Shown: one piece after another, positions 1 to 7,570 of the stretch | Layout of the letters: every line of letters starts with the position of its first letter | How positions within the stretch are numbered: position 1 is the first letter of the stretch | DNA from: Verrucomicrobiota bacterium | GTDB lineage: Bacteria; Verrucomicrobiota; Verrucomicrobiia; JADLBR01 | NCBI GenBank assembly: GCA_029560585.1 | Contig: JAKQKQ010000106.1 | Location: 1-64,000, forward strand | DNA length: 64,000 bases | Reading direction: 5' to 3' | Made by a program: the position numbers and the translations under genes | The notes under the pieces: generated by a model | Told to the model about the DNA's origin: nothing | The model's input: the letters and a program-made list of their open reading frames with translations, nothing else | The model's database searches: none

Positions 1-32
1 GTCCGCACTTCCTTGAAGAATGTTGTTTCCAT
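1..32 (-). CDS. 5' end of a possible gene running off the left edge
   Basis: An ATG on the minus strand at 32 opens METTFFKEVR and runs off the window. A GAGG sequence lies nine bases upstream of it, a usable ribosome binding site in a region with few others. Only ten codons are visible, so no function can be assigned and the call rests on the start context alone. Confidence 0.3.
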   Translation of the reverse strand, partial: METTFFKEVR

Positions 33-212
33 GGCCTGAACCTCGTTCGGCCGGCCCGCGTGAGTCCATCCGTTTTGGCGCACCAAATTTGTCGGCCATT
101 TGTCGCGGGATAACTCCGTTGGCGCGAAAGTTGATGGCACGGAAGGCCGTAGGGCCTCCTTATAGAGTGGCCGGGGATCGGGCCGCGTTTATCGGCGTTT
201 TACGGCCTTCGA

Positions 213-232
213 GTTATCGGGTGGCCGATAAC
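213..232. other. Perfect 8-bp inverted repeat
   Basis: GTTATCGG and CCGATAAC flank a GTGG loop. It sits in the gene-free stretch 33-313, about 80 bases beyond the end of the minus-strand gene at 314. Neither side has a T-run, so a classical terminator is unlikely. It could be an operator-like palindrome or a remnant. Confidence 0.4.
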
Positions 233-274
233 TGAAGACTTTGTAAGTGGCCCGTTTAGGCAGAATGGTGCCGT

Positions 275-297
275 GGGGAGGGGTGGGGATGGGGGGG
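275..297 (+). other. Canonical G-quadruplex motif
   Basis: Three runs of four G and one of seven are separated by loops of 1, 1 and 2 bases. The G-rich strand is the template for the minus-strand gene that ends at 314, so a folded quadruplex would meet polymerase just after the stop codon. The short loops predict high stability. A role in termination is inference. Confidence 0.5.
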
Positions 298-313
298 AAG
301 GCCTTGGCAGGGC

Positions 314-859
314 CTACGATTTGACCGGGGAATCGCGCTTCTCCCACAGGGCCACGCCCTCGCAGTGGAAGTTCTCCCCCTCCCGACGGCACGGCTCATA
401 CGCGTTGAGCACGAACGACCCGAGGTCGACAGCGACGGGCCAGTTGCGGTAGCCCCCGGCTGGCGGCTGCCCCCAGTGACCTCCGGCGACTAGGACGGAA
501 CCCTCGCGCGAAATCGCGAATCCCTCGACCCCCTGCAGCGGACCCCACCCGATGAAGTGAAAGTAGTCGATATGCACGCGGGTCTCGCCGTGGATCAGGT
601 CGGTGTGGAAGTGCGTCGTCCATCGGTCGCAGTGGATCCTGGCGTGGCGGGCGAGCCCCCCGATCCAGGCGAGGGGAGGCGTGGGGATGCGGCGCAGTTG
701 GCGGCCCCCGACCCGCAGGACGTCTGGTGTCATGGGATAGAACATGTCGCGGTCCAGCTGGAGCGCATCGCCCGATCCCCACGTGGGCCGACCATGGCGG
801 ATGTATTGCCGCGCGGTCTCATCAAGCTCATCGATCGCCGTGAATGGACAGGTTTCCAT
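314..859 (-). CDS. Hypothetical protein, function unknown
   Basis: This 181-residue protein shows no signal peptide, membrane segment or family motif I recognise. It is rich in His, Trp and Gly in its middle (around HFHTDLIHGETRVHIDYFHF) and near its end, which could suit a small beta-rich or metal-binding fold. The start chosen is METCPFTAIDEL. An in-frame ATG at 901 would add 14 residues, and neither has a convincing ribosome binding site. It lies 83 bases downstream of the RarA-C-like gene (943-1536) on the same strand, so the two are probably transcribed together. Codon usage looks genuine, with GC-rich third positions like the rest of the window. Confidence 0.6.
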   Translation of the reverse strand: METCPFTAIDELDETARQYIRHGRPTWGSGDALQLDRDMFYPMTPDVLRVGGRQLRRIPTPPLAWIGGLARHARIHCDRWTTHFHTDLIHGETRVHIDYFHFIGWGPLQGVEGFAISREGSVLVAGGHWGQPPAGGYRNWPVAVDLGSFVLNAYEPCRREGENFHCEGVALWEKRDSPVKS

Positions 860-942
860 GGAGACAACGTACGCGGGCGGGTGGGACAATGGCGGTCCCA
901 TATCCTTGGCGGGCCGAAGGGATGTGTGGCGGCTGTCTGGCC

Positions 943-1536
943 TCAGTCCTCGACGATCCGCGCGATGAGATCGTCGAAGAGACCCTGCTCGGCGGGACGC
1001 AGCGCCGCCTGCTCGGCCCGGAAGAAATCGGCCTTGGTCTTGCCTTGAGAGCGCCCCTTCTTCGTGTGGCAGTCGTAGGCGTAGTCGGGGATCGGTTCCC
1101 GGCCCGCCGCCCCGAGATCGGCCTCCAGTTCCTCGGCGGTCACGCCCATCCCGCGGTCGTAGACAAGGTTCTGCAGGTGGTCAGCGTCGCGGCTCTTCTT
1201 GGCCAGGGAGAGCAGGATCACGGCCTTGGAGATGAAGATCCGCCCGCGGGCCTTCTTGGCTGGGACGTTGCGGTTGATCTCGACGTACCCGTCGTGCAGG
1301 GCCTTGACCTCGGCGGTGATGATCCCCCAGCAGTCCTCCGCGCTGATGGTGAGCAGCCGACGCCACACGTAGGGACCAAAGCCGCTGGCGAAAAGCTCGT
1401 GCGCCCAGTAGCCCGCCAGGCGCGCGTCGCCCCTGCGGATCGCCTTCTGCATCGCCGAGCTAACCTCGCCGAAGTCGTAGCCCTTGATGGTCCGCAGTCT
1501 CATCTCCGGCATCTCAAAGAGGGTGGGCTGTTCCAT
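943..1536 (-). CDS. Stand-alone RarA/MgsA C-terminal-like domain protein
   Basis: The 197 residues include SSAMQKAIRRGDARLAGYWA (residues 26-45) followed by YVWRRLLTISAEDCWG. This resembles the helical C-terminal region of the AAA+ recombination factor RarA/MgsA, where paired helices precede the RR-L-ILASEDIG motif. No Walker A or B motif is present and the protein is far shorter than full RarA, so this is the C-terminal module alone. RarA acts at stalled replication forks. What the isolated module does is unknown to me. No signal peptide is visible, so it should be cytoplasmic. The gene precedes the unknown gene at 314-859 on the same strand. The family match is from memory of the motif and is only moderately secure. 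Confidence 0.6.
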   Translation of the reverse strand: MEQPTLFEMPEMRLRTIKGYDFGEVSSAMQKAIRRGDARLAGYWAHELFASGFGPYVWRRLLTISAEDCWGIITAEVKALHDGYVEINRNVPAKKARGRIFISKAVILLSLAKKSRDADHLQNLVYDRGMGVTAEELEADLGAAGREPIPDYAYDCHTKKGRSQGKTKADFFRAEQAALRPAEQGLFDDLIARIVED

Positions 1537-1652
1537 GCCCCTTGCCCTCGTTCACGGAAACTTGGTTGTCCATCCGTTTTTGAGGGTAAGTGGGGCTGGA
1601 GTGGGAAGCCATCGGGCCGGGGGGTGCAAAGGGGGTGCTCTGGTGCAATCGG

Positions 1653-1800
1653 TCACCCGTCGAGAGAAACGGGTTGCCTGCGTGGCGCGTCGATGGCGGT
1701 GCGCTCCTGGCTCTTGTAGGTCTCGAATCGGATGTGGGCTTTCCATTTGCTCTTCAGGTAGCGCTTCTCGGCGGCGATCCGGTCGGCGGATCGGAACAGG
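1653..1800 (-). pseudogene. Coding-like C-terminal fragment, minus strand
   Basis: The last 48 or so codons of a minus-strand frame read like real protein, with a charged helical stretch (EKRYLKSKWKAHIRFETYKS) and GC-rich third positions. Upstream in the same frame the composition becomes shadow-like and no start with a ribosome binding site is seen. I take it as the 3' end of a broken gene, or a very short gene with a non-ATG start. The family is not recognised. Confidence 0.3.
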
Positions 1801-2140
1801 GAATTGCCCCCTAGGTTCCTCTCCGGAGCCAGCAGCCCTGAGAGGCCGCCATCGACGTTCGCGCGGTGGCCGAGTGTCTGGGTCGCCAAAACCACAGCGC
1901 GCTGCTGCAGAAGACGTGCTCGCACCGCTATCGGGCCTGTCACCGCGTCAGGGGCGAATCAAAATGCCGCGCCGGGGTCCGGGTCGTCGTGATTTGTGGA
2001 GCTTGTTGTTTTCCGGCCGTTTGCGGGGCAAGCACACCGATGTCGCCGCAGCCCGGAGAGTTTGTGGACCCGGCCGTGTAATAGACCGGCCACCCGGCTT
2101 CACCTGGCAGCACGCAAGGCAGTCCGGCGCGGAAGCTATC

Positions 2141-2353
2141 TCAGGCGTGCCGATTGGTTGTTGCGAACTGAGTCCCCTGCGGAAAGGCAAAACGGCTTGC
2201 TCCGACGCTGGCCTCGATGGCGGTCCGGTGCCCCGCATCGTAAACCGGTAAATAGCGGCCGCCGTTCACCCATTCGCCAGCAACTACCGGCGCGGGGCGG
2301 CTCCCGTCCGCTCCTGCACCGAATTGAACCGGCTCGTGGGATTTCCGATGCCG
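2141..2353 (-). pseudogene. Coding-like remnant without a start codon
   Basis: Between two in-frame stops lie 70 codons with strongly protein-like content, including VVAGEWVNGGRYLPVYDAG and HRTAIEASVGASRFAFPQGT. No ATG is available near the front. This looks like a piece of a larger beta-rich protein stranded between neighbours. I do not recognise the family. Confidence 0.3.
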
Positions 2354-2539
2354 TCATGATGCGGGTACAGGTCCGCCGTTTAGAGGATCGAGCCGCCTCG
2401 GTGAACACCCCCGGTTGCCTCCGTCGCGACGCCGCTGGAAATGGTTACGCGACCCCTGGCCGGGCGCGCTTCAAGGACGGCCAGCGGCACTCTGGGGACG
2501 AGCAACAAAGGGGGATAACCGGGGTTTATTCCTGCGACA

Positions 2540-3487
2540 ATGGGACACCGGACATCCAGGTGGGCCGCGTCGGCGCCTGTTGCGGCCGGGTGGCTTGGCC
2601 TGGCGTGGGCCTGCCTGTTCGCGGGGTCTCTGGTTGCGGTCGGTGCCGCCCCGGCGGACAGGCCAGCGCGCGGTGCGGATGTCCGGTCTGTCTCAGCTTT
2701 GTTGCAGCGGGATTTGAACGCGGAGGCGCCGGGGGGCACGGTCAAGGTGGGATACAAGAGGGTGGGCGGGGAAACCCTGCCGATGGAGATTGACCTGCCT
2801 GGGGGCGACGGTCCGTTCCCGTTTGTCATCTACCTGCACGGTGGCGGCACTCCGGGCAAGACCCCCGCGCAGTTCAGGGCGCAGTCGCTGCACATGGCGC
2901 AGCTGGGCGTGGCGGGGGTACGGATCAACTATCGCGGTGCGGAACGCGGACCGTTCGAGGAGATCCTGGGCAACATCATGGATGCCATGGCCTACGTCCG
3001 CGCAAATGCCCCAAAGCATCATCTGGACCTCGCGCGCATGGCGTGGGCGGGAGGTTCGGCGGGAGCGTCGCTCGGGGCGTTGGCCGCGCAGCGCACGCCG
3101 GAGTGCGTCGCGTTCGTCGGGTTCAACGGCGCCTACGATATCGGCCGACATCTCGAGCGCTTCGGCGGGGCCGATAACCTCAAGGAATCCTCCTTCTATG
3201 GCAGGCTGACCCCGGAGCGCATCAAAGAGGTCTCGGCCATCGACCAGATCAGGACCCCGCCGCCGGCCACGCTCCTGCTTCATGGCAAGGCGGACAAGAC
3301 GGTGCTGCCGGAGCAGAGCCAGCGTTTTGCCGACGCCGTCAAAGCCAGGGGTGGACGGGCGGAATTGCGCCTGTACGATGGGGAGCAGCATGGCTTCTTC
3401 AACGATCGCAGGTATGATGAGACCGTGACGGATATGCAGGTCTTCCTGTTCGACGTATTCGGGTTGGAGGGTCGACGGGCACGATGA
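2540..3487 (+). CDS. Exported alpha/beta-hydrolase (esterase/lipase)
   Basis: A 315-residue esterase-like hydrolase. A long hydrophobic N-terminus (about residues 12-37) suggests export. The oxyanion motif HGGG is at 100-103, the nucleophile Ser173 lies in G-G-S-A-G, and Asp252 and His284 (EQHGFF) complete a believable triad. The arrangement fits the BD-FAE/dienelactone-hydrolase-like group that cleaves acetyl or feruloyl esters from plant polysaccharides; the substrate is inferred. No close ribosome binding site precedes the ATG. The stop overlaps the next start as ATGA (3484-3487), so the two esterases are translationally coupled. It is the first gene of the plus-strand hydrolase run. Confidence 0.85.
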   Translation: MGHRTSRWAASAPVAAGWLGLAWACLFAGSLVAVGAAPADRPARGADVRSVSALLQRDLNAEAPGGTVKVGYKRVGGETLPMEIDLPGGDGPFPFVIYLHGGGTPGKTPAQFRAQSLHMAQLGVAGVRINYRGAERGPFEEILGNIMDAMAYVRANAPKHHLDLARMAWAGGSAGASLGALAAQRTPECVAFVGFNGAYDIGRHLERFGGADNLKESSFYGRLTPERIKEVSAIDQIRTPPPATLLLHGKADKTVLPEQSQRFADAVKARGGRAELRLYDGEQHGFFNDRRYDETVTDMQVFLFDVFGLEGRRAR

Positions 3488-5805
3488 GAACGGCGGCCTT
3501 CCTCCTGTCCCTGGCGGTCTTGTCGGGCGACGGCCTCGCCGCGACGGCGGTGAAGGTCAATTTTACCCTGAACACCACCGACGCGTATGGCACCCCGATG
3601 GTCGAGAACCGGTTTTACTACGTGTACCGGCCCGATGGGTTGTCCACGAACAGCCCCGTCCCCATGATCCTGGTCATGGAGGCCAGCCCCAACGGCAGCC
3701 CCGCGGGGTTCCTCAACGCGAAGGCCGGACAGGCGGGATTCGTCGTGGTCTCCTGCTCGTTCTCCGGCAATTCGACGGGGGTACCGGGGACCGTGTGGAA
3801 CAACGACGACCCGCGGGTCACCGGGTGGGAGGACTTTGACTACGCCACCGAGGTCATCAACCGGGTGAGGGCGTCCGACAACTGCAACGACGCGTTCATC
3901 TGCGGCATCTCGAAGGGCGGCCACATGACGCTGGCCTACGCCTGCGAGCGGCCCGACATGATCCGGGCTGCCGGCCCCATGAACGAGTTCATGGGGCTGA
4001 CATCGAACATCCCCATCGCGCCGGTGCCGATGATCGTGTTCCAGGGGACGATGGACGCGAACGTGCCCTACACCATGGTGAAGGACACCGTCGACGCCTG
4101 GCGGATGACCGATGGGCTGATGGATGCGGTGCCGGTGACAACGCATGAGTCATCGCCGCTGATCCCCGGGAGGGTCACGCAGGCGACGTGGCGCGGGGGG
4201 GTCGGCGGGACCCAGGTTGCGTTCGTGACCATCATTGGCGGCATCCATGAGATCCCGACGCCCTCCGTGCGAACCGGCTATAATGTCGCCGACGGGCTCT
4301 GGGCATTCTGCAGCCAATTCCTGACAGGCCGGGGATCCCAGCCGAAGATCGTGTCGAACCCCGTCAACAACGTGCAGCCCGAGGGGCATCCGGCCAGTTT
4401 CTGGGTGACCGCCACCGGCGACGCGCCGTTGGGCTACCGGTGGCAGAGGAACGGCGCGGACATCCCCGGCGCGACGTCCCTGTGGTACACGACGCCGGCC
4501 ACCACGATAGCCGACGGCGGCGCGACTTTCCGGGCGATCGCGGGCAACGGCCTCGGCAGCGTCACCAGCTCCGTGGCGACGTTGACCGTCATATCCGCCC
4601 CCGCAGACCCGGCCATCACCGTCCAGCCCACGAACCAGACGGTTCTCGCGGCCCAGCAGGCGGTCTTCTCGGTCACCGCGGCCGGCACCGCACCGCTGAA
4701 CTATCAGTGGCGCAGGAACGGGATGAACATCCCGAACGCGACCGGCCCTTCGCATACCAGATCATCACCCCTCACCTTCGACTGCGGTGCGGCCCATGAT
4801 GTCGTGGTCAGCAACAGCGCCGGCAGCGTGATCAGCGCCGCGGCGACCCTCGCGGTGCTGCCGGCCTCCGGCGCGCCCTGCATCATCACTAATCCCGCCA
4901 GGGCGCGGGTGCTCACCAATCAGGTCGCCGTATTCTCGGTCGGGGCGTGGAGCCCGGCACCCATCAGTTATCAGTGGCAGAGGGGGACGTTCACCGGAGT
5001 GATGACGAACATCGCCGGTGCGACCTCGCCGAGCTACACGACGCCGGTCACAAGCCTCGCCGATCACCTGGCGCTTTTCCGCTGCGTGGTCTCGAATCCC
5101 TCGGGCAATGCGGCGAGCGCCTCCGAGATGCTCATGGTGACGGTGGCGCCAAAACCGCCGACCGATATCACCAGCGCGGTCGCGGCGTTCGGCCAGATCG
5201 GCGCGCCATTCCGCTTGACCGCCACCTCATCCGGGGGCACCGCACCGCTCACCTATGGCGCGGCGCCTCTGCCGGAAGGGCTATCCGTGGATCCCGCAAC
5301 CGGCGTGATCGCCGGCACGCCCACCTCCCCCTGCACCACGAACGTCACGGTCACGGCGGGCAACGCCGCGGGCTCCACCTCGGCCACGCTGGTGCTGACC
5401 ATCGGCCCCGATCCGCCCCAGGTCCCGATCGAATCCTGGAGGCGCTCCCATTTCGGGGCGAGCGCCAACAACCCCTCCATGTCGGGCGATCTCGCCGACC
5501 CCGATTGCGACGGGTCGGCAAACCTGTTCGAGTACGCGGCCGGCACCGACCCGCTCCGCGCGGACCCGTCGCGGTGCGATCTGCGCGGCGCCATGGAGGG
5601 TGGCTTCCTGACCGCGACGCTTTCGAAGGCAGCCGGTGTGACCGGCATCCTCTGGGGCGCCGAGTCGAGCGGGGACCTCCGGGTCTGGAGCGGTTCAGAT
5701 ACCACCGTCCTCCAGGACACCCCGCAGGTGTTCTCGGCCAGGGACAACTTCCCTGTCGCCACGAACGGCCACCGCTTCCTGCGACTCAAAGTGTCGCACC
5801 CGTGA
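3484..5805 (+). CDS. Multidomain secreted PHB-depolymerase/feruloyl-type esterase
   Basis: A 773-residue exported protein. After a signal peptide (residues 1-20) comes an alpha/beta esterase domain with Ser143 in G-I-S-K-G, Asp191 in GTMDANV and His255 in GGIHEIP. Three Ig-like repeats follow (about 285-375, 380-470 and 475-565), each with a YRWQRNG/YQWRRNG core. Next is a putative-Ig (He_PIG) module with PLPEGLSVDPATGVIAGTP (about 570-650). The C-terminal tail (about 655-773) carries the ADPDCDGSANLFEYAAGTDP motif typical of Verrucomicrobiota secreted proteins and ends HRFLRLKVSHP. The repeats probably place the catalytic domain on a polysaccharide or the cell surface. Its last 35 residues reappear as a remnant at 7382-7489. 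Confidence 0.88.
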   Translation: MRTAAFLLSLAVLSGDGLAATAVKVNFTLNTTDAYGTPMVENRFYYVYRPDGLSTNSPVPMILVMEASPNGSPAGFLNAKAGQAGFVVVSCSFSGNSTGVPGTVWNNDDPRVTGWEDFDYATEVINRVRASDNCNDAFICGISKGGHMTLAYACERPDMIRAAGPMNEFMGLTSNIPIAPVPMIVFQGTMDANVPYTMVKDTVDAWRMTDGLMDAVPVTTHESSPLIPGRVTQATWRGGVGGTQVAFVTIIGGIHEIPTPSVRTGYNVADGLWAFCSQFLTGRGSQPKIVSNPVNNVQPEGHPASFWVTATGDAPLGYRWQRNGADIPGATSLWYTTPATTIADGGATFRAIAGNGLGSVTSSVATLTVISAPADPAITVQPTNQTVLAAQQAVFSVTAAGTAPLNYQWRRNGMNIPNATGPSHTRSSPLTFDCGAAHDVVVSNSAGSVISAAATLAVLPASGAPCIITNPARARVLTNQVAVFSVGAWSPAPISYQWQRGTFTGVMTNIAGATSPSYTTPVTSLADHLALFRCVVSNPSGNAASASEMLMVTVAPKPPTDITSAVAAFGQIGAPFRLTATSSGGTAPLTYGAAPLPEGLSVDPATGVIAGTPTSPCTTNVTVTAGNAAGSTSATLVLTIGPDPPQVPIESWRRSHFGASANNPSMSGDLADPDCDGSANLFEYAAGTDPLRADPSRCDLRGAMEGGFLTATLSKAAGVTGILWGAESSGDLRVWSGSDTTVLQDTPQVFSARDNFPVATNGHRFLRLKVSHP

Positions 5806-5834
5806 CCCGTGGAGGGCCCCCGGAGTCGCGACGG

Positions 5835-6152
5835 TCACTGGTCCCCGAGGATCGCGATCTTCTGGGCCGTGCGCGTCTCTCCCTCTTTGACGTAGGTGAC
5901 GCTCACCTTGGCCTCGGGCTTGATGTCCTCGATCTTCTTCGGCTCGTCGCGCCGGGTGATCTTGGTGTCGTCCGTGACGGTGAACGTCAGCGCCCGCGCC
6001 ACCTGAACGACGACCTGCTTGGCCGCGACGTCCACCCTGGTGACTGTGCCCGTCTTGGTCTGTGCCGATTTACCCTCAGCGGCAGTGGAAGCCGCCATCG
6101 AAATGCCCAATGCCAGCATCACTGCCAATGCCAATGTCATGATTCTGTTCAT
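5835..6152 (-). CDS. Small exported DUF5666-like protein
   Basis: A 105-residue protein with a clear signal peptide (about 1-25). The mature part is a compact beta-rich domain, from KTGTVTRVD to GETRTAQKI, of the kind often labelled DUF5666-like. The start is fixed by GAGG six bases upstream of the ATG at 6152; longer upstream frames lack this. A sigma70-like promoter lies at 6177-6206. It is the only minus-strand gene inside the hydrolase run. The same domain is fused to the C-terminus of the hydrolase at 17466-18647, with 34 of 67 gap-free aligned positions identical by hand. Its function is unknown, but the fusion suggests a periplasmic role linked to these hydrolases. Confidence 0.8.
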   Translation of the reverse strand: MNRIMTLALAVMLALGISMAASTAAEGKSAQTKTGTVTRVDVAAKQVVVQVARALTFTVTDDTKITRRDEPKKIEDIKPEAKVSVTYVKEGETRTAQKIAILGDQ

Positions 6153-6454
6153 CGGAACCTCACTTTCCAGATGCATAACATACCGCGAATCGGGCACCGC
6201 CCTCAAGTGGAACGCGGCGGTGGGAGTGACACGCGATGCGATGTCGGTGGGACGGCGGCACTGGCCGGATTCCCGGCGCATGCTGCCGGCGTGAACCGAT
6301 CCGCCGATGACCGTTCTTTCTCTGCTTTGACCGCAATGCAGCGACCGCGCCTGCGGGGGACCGGCGCATCGCGGCCGAATAGCTGGGCCGCGAGAGACCA
6401 CGGCGCTTTGTCTTGTGGCTGACGGACGGCGACGGTGATACCCTAACGCAAGTC
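6153..6454. other. Divergent intergenic region
   Basis: These 302 bases separate the small minus-strand gene from the esterase at 6455. They hold the promoter at 6177-6206 for the minus-strand gene. I see no clear plus-strand promoter, operator or terminator. Confidence 0.4.
6177..6206 (-). promoter_or_regulatory. Sigma70-like promoter of the small exported protein
   Basis: On the minus strand, TTGAGG (6201-6206) and TATGTT (6177-6182) are spaced 18 bases apart, and TATGTT ends about 24 bases before the start codon at 6152. The ribosome binding site follows between them and the start. Both hexamers match four or more consensus positions. Confidence 0.45.
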
Positions 6455-7315
6455 ATGAACAGACTCCTCCTCGCTGGCCTCGCTGTTCCGTTGCTGGTGC
6501 CGCTGGCCGTTTTGCACGCTGCCGACGGCGACTCTCCCCAAGCCACCGCTGCCCCGCCGGTGCGGACGGCCACCACGCACCCGATGAAGTACTTCATTTC
6601 ACTGCCCAAGGACTGGTCGGCGGGCCGGACGTGGCCGGTGCTCGTGGCCCCCAGCGCCCACTATGGCGACAAGGGGAAGAACATTGCCATGTTCGCGGCA
6701 GAACGGGACAAGCGCAAGGCCAGCTTCATCATCGTGGCACCCTTCGTCATCAATGCCGACCGAGTGGCCACCATGGCGGAATATCGCGGGGCAGTTGCCG
6801 ACGCCATCAGCACTGCGGACGCCGCGACCGATGGCCGCGACGAGACTGCGCGCGCCAAATTCGATTCGGAGGGAATCCGCGCGATCCTTAAGGATGTTCA
6901 GAAACTCCATCACGGTGAGGACAAGGTCTATATCACCGGCTTTTCATCCTCGACGCATGTCGCCTACCTGTTTCTCTTCAACCACCCCGAATTACTCAAG
7001 GGTGTCATCATCAATTCCGGGGTCTATCTGGCGCGCGGAGTCGATGAGGATCACCTCCCGTTCCTGAACTCCTCGGAACGCACCACAGTCCCGATCAAAT
7101 ACATCATCGGCGAAGACGATCGGGGCTACAAAAAGTGTTCGGAGAATTGGCAGGAAACGAAAGCCAAATTGCTCCGTTATGGACATCCCGAGTCCAAGAT
7201 GCAGATGGAAGTCATCAAGAAAGGGAACCGGGAAAATCTCAACCCTGGTCACAGTTGTTATATCGCCAGAATTCTCGATTTCTGCGCTGACGTCGAAATG
7301 TCCTCGCGGAATTGA
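6455..7315 (+). CDS. Exported esterase of the PHB-depolymerase-like type
   Basis: A 286-residue exported alpha/beta-hydrolase. The start MNRLLL is chosen because a signal peptide (1-22) begins there; an in-frame start 14 codons earlier only adds polar residues. The nucleophile Ser164 sits in G-F-S-S-S, so the usual last Gly of GxSxG is Ser. An acidic residue in GEDDRG and His in NPGHSCY are the likely triad partners. The gene ends with TGA at 7313, but the same frame stays open beyond it and enters a copy of the tail of the esterase at 3484 (7382-7489). This gene may therefore have lost a longer C-terminus. It probably removes acyl groups like its neighbours. Confidence 0.78.
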   Translation: MNRLLLAGLAVPLLVPLAVLHAADGDSPQATAAPPVRTATTHPMKYFISLPKDWSAGRTWPVLVAPSAHYGDKGKNIAMFAAERDKRKASFIIVAPFVINADRVATMAEYRGAVADAISTADAATDGRDETARAKFDSEGIRAILKDVQKLHHGEDKVYITGFSSSTHVAYLFLFNHPELLKGVIINSGVYLARGVDEDHLPFLNSSERTTVPIKYIIGEDDRGYKKCSENWQETKAKLLRYGHPESKMQMEVIKKGNRENLNPGHSCYIARILDFCADVEMSSRN

Positions 7316-7381
7316 TGCGTCTCCACGCCGGCACACGCTCAATGTCCGGAATCCGGATCCCGTCATCAGCGGCGCCAGTGC

Positions 7382-7489
7382 GACACGATGGCCCTCGAGG
7401 ACACCCCTCGGCTGTTTTCGGCAAGGGACAATTCTCCTGCCGCGACAAACGGCCACCGGTTTCTGCGCTTGGGGGTTTCGCACCCGTGA
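7382..7489 (+). pseudogene. Remnant of a secreted-esterase C-terminal tail
   Basis: Thirty-five codons plus stop match the end of the protein at 3484-5805 without gaps: 27 of 35 residues are identical, including FSARDN, ATNGHRFLRL and VSHP. No rest of that gene is present. The remnant is in the same frame as the esterase at 6455-7315 and separated from it by a single TGA (7313-7315) and 22 open codons of unrelated composition. It is best explained as the scar of a deletion within a paralogous gene. Confidence 0.7.
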
Positions 7490-7570
7490 TGGGTGGCGGG
7501 GGATCGGGTGGCACGGCGTCCGAGTACCGGTCCGGCGCGAACCTGCGCCAGGGTCGATTTGGAGCAACCA

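Larger units (their letters stand above)
1537..2539. other. About 1 kb without an intact gene
   Basis: No open frame here has both a plausible start and protein-like composition throughout. Two minus-strand stretches with coding character are listed separately (1653-1800 and 2141-2353). The rest looks like decayed or non-coding DNA between the minus-strand pair at 314-1536 and the plus-strand hydrolase run that begins at 2540. No terminator with a T-run or clear promoter was seen. Confidence 0.4.

Noticed and set aside
844-1719. Long plus-strand open frame opposite the RarA-C-like gene
   Set aside because: It is antisense to a gene with recognisable motifs and its product is low-complexity Arg/Gly/Val typical of shadow frames in GC-rich DNA.
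7313-7315. TGA read as selenocysteine or programmed readthrough joining the esterase to the tail remnant
   Set aside because: No SECIS-like structure was seen, the intervening 22 codons are not like a linker in either protein, and deletion explains the data more simply.
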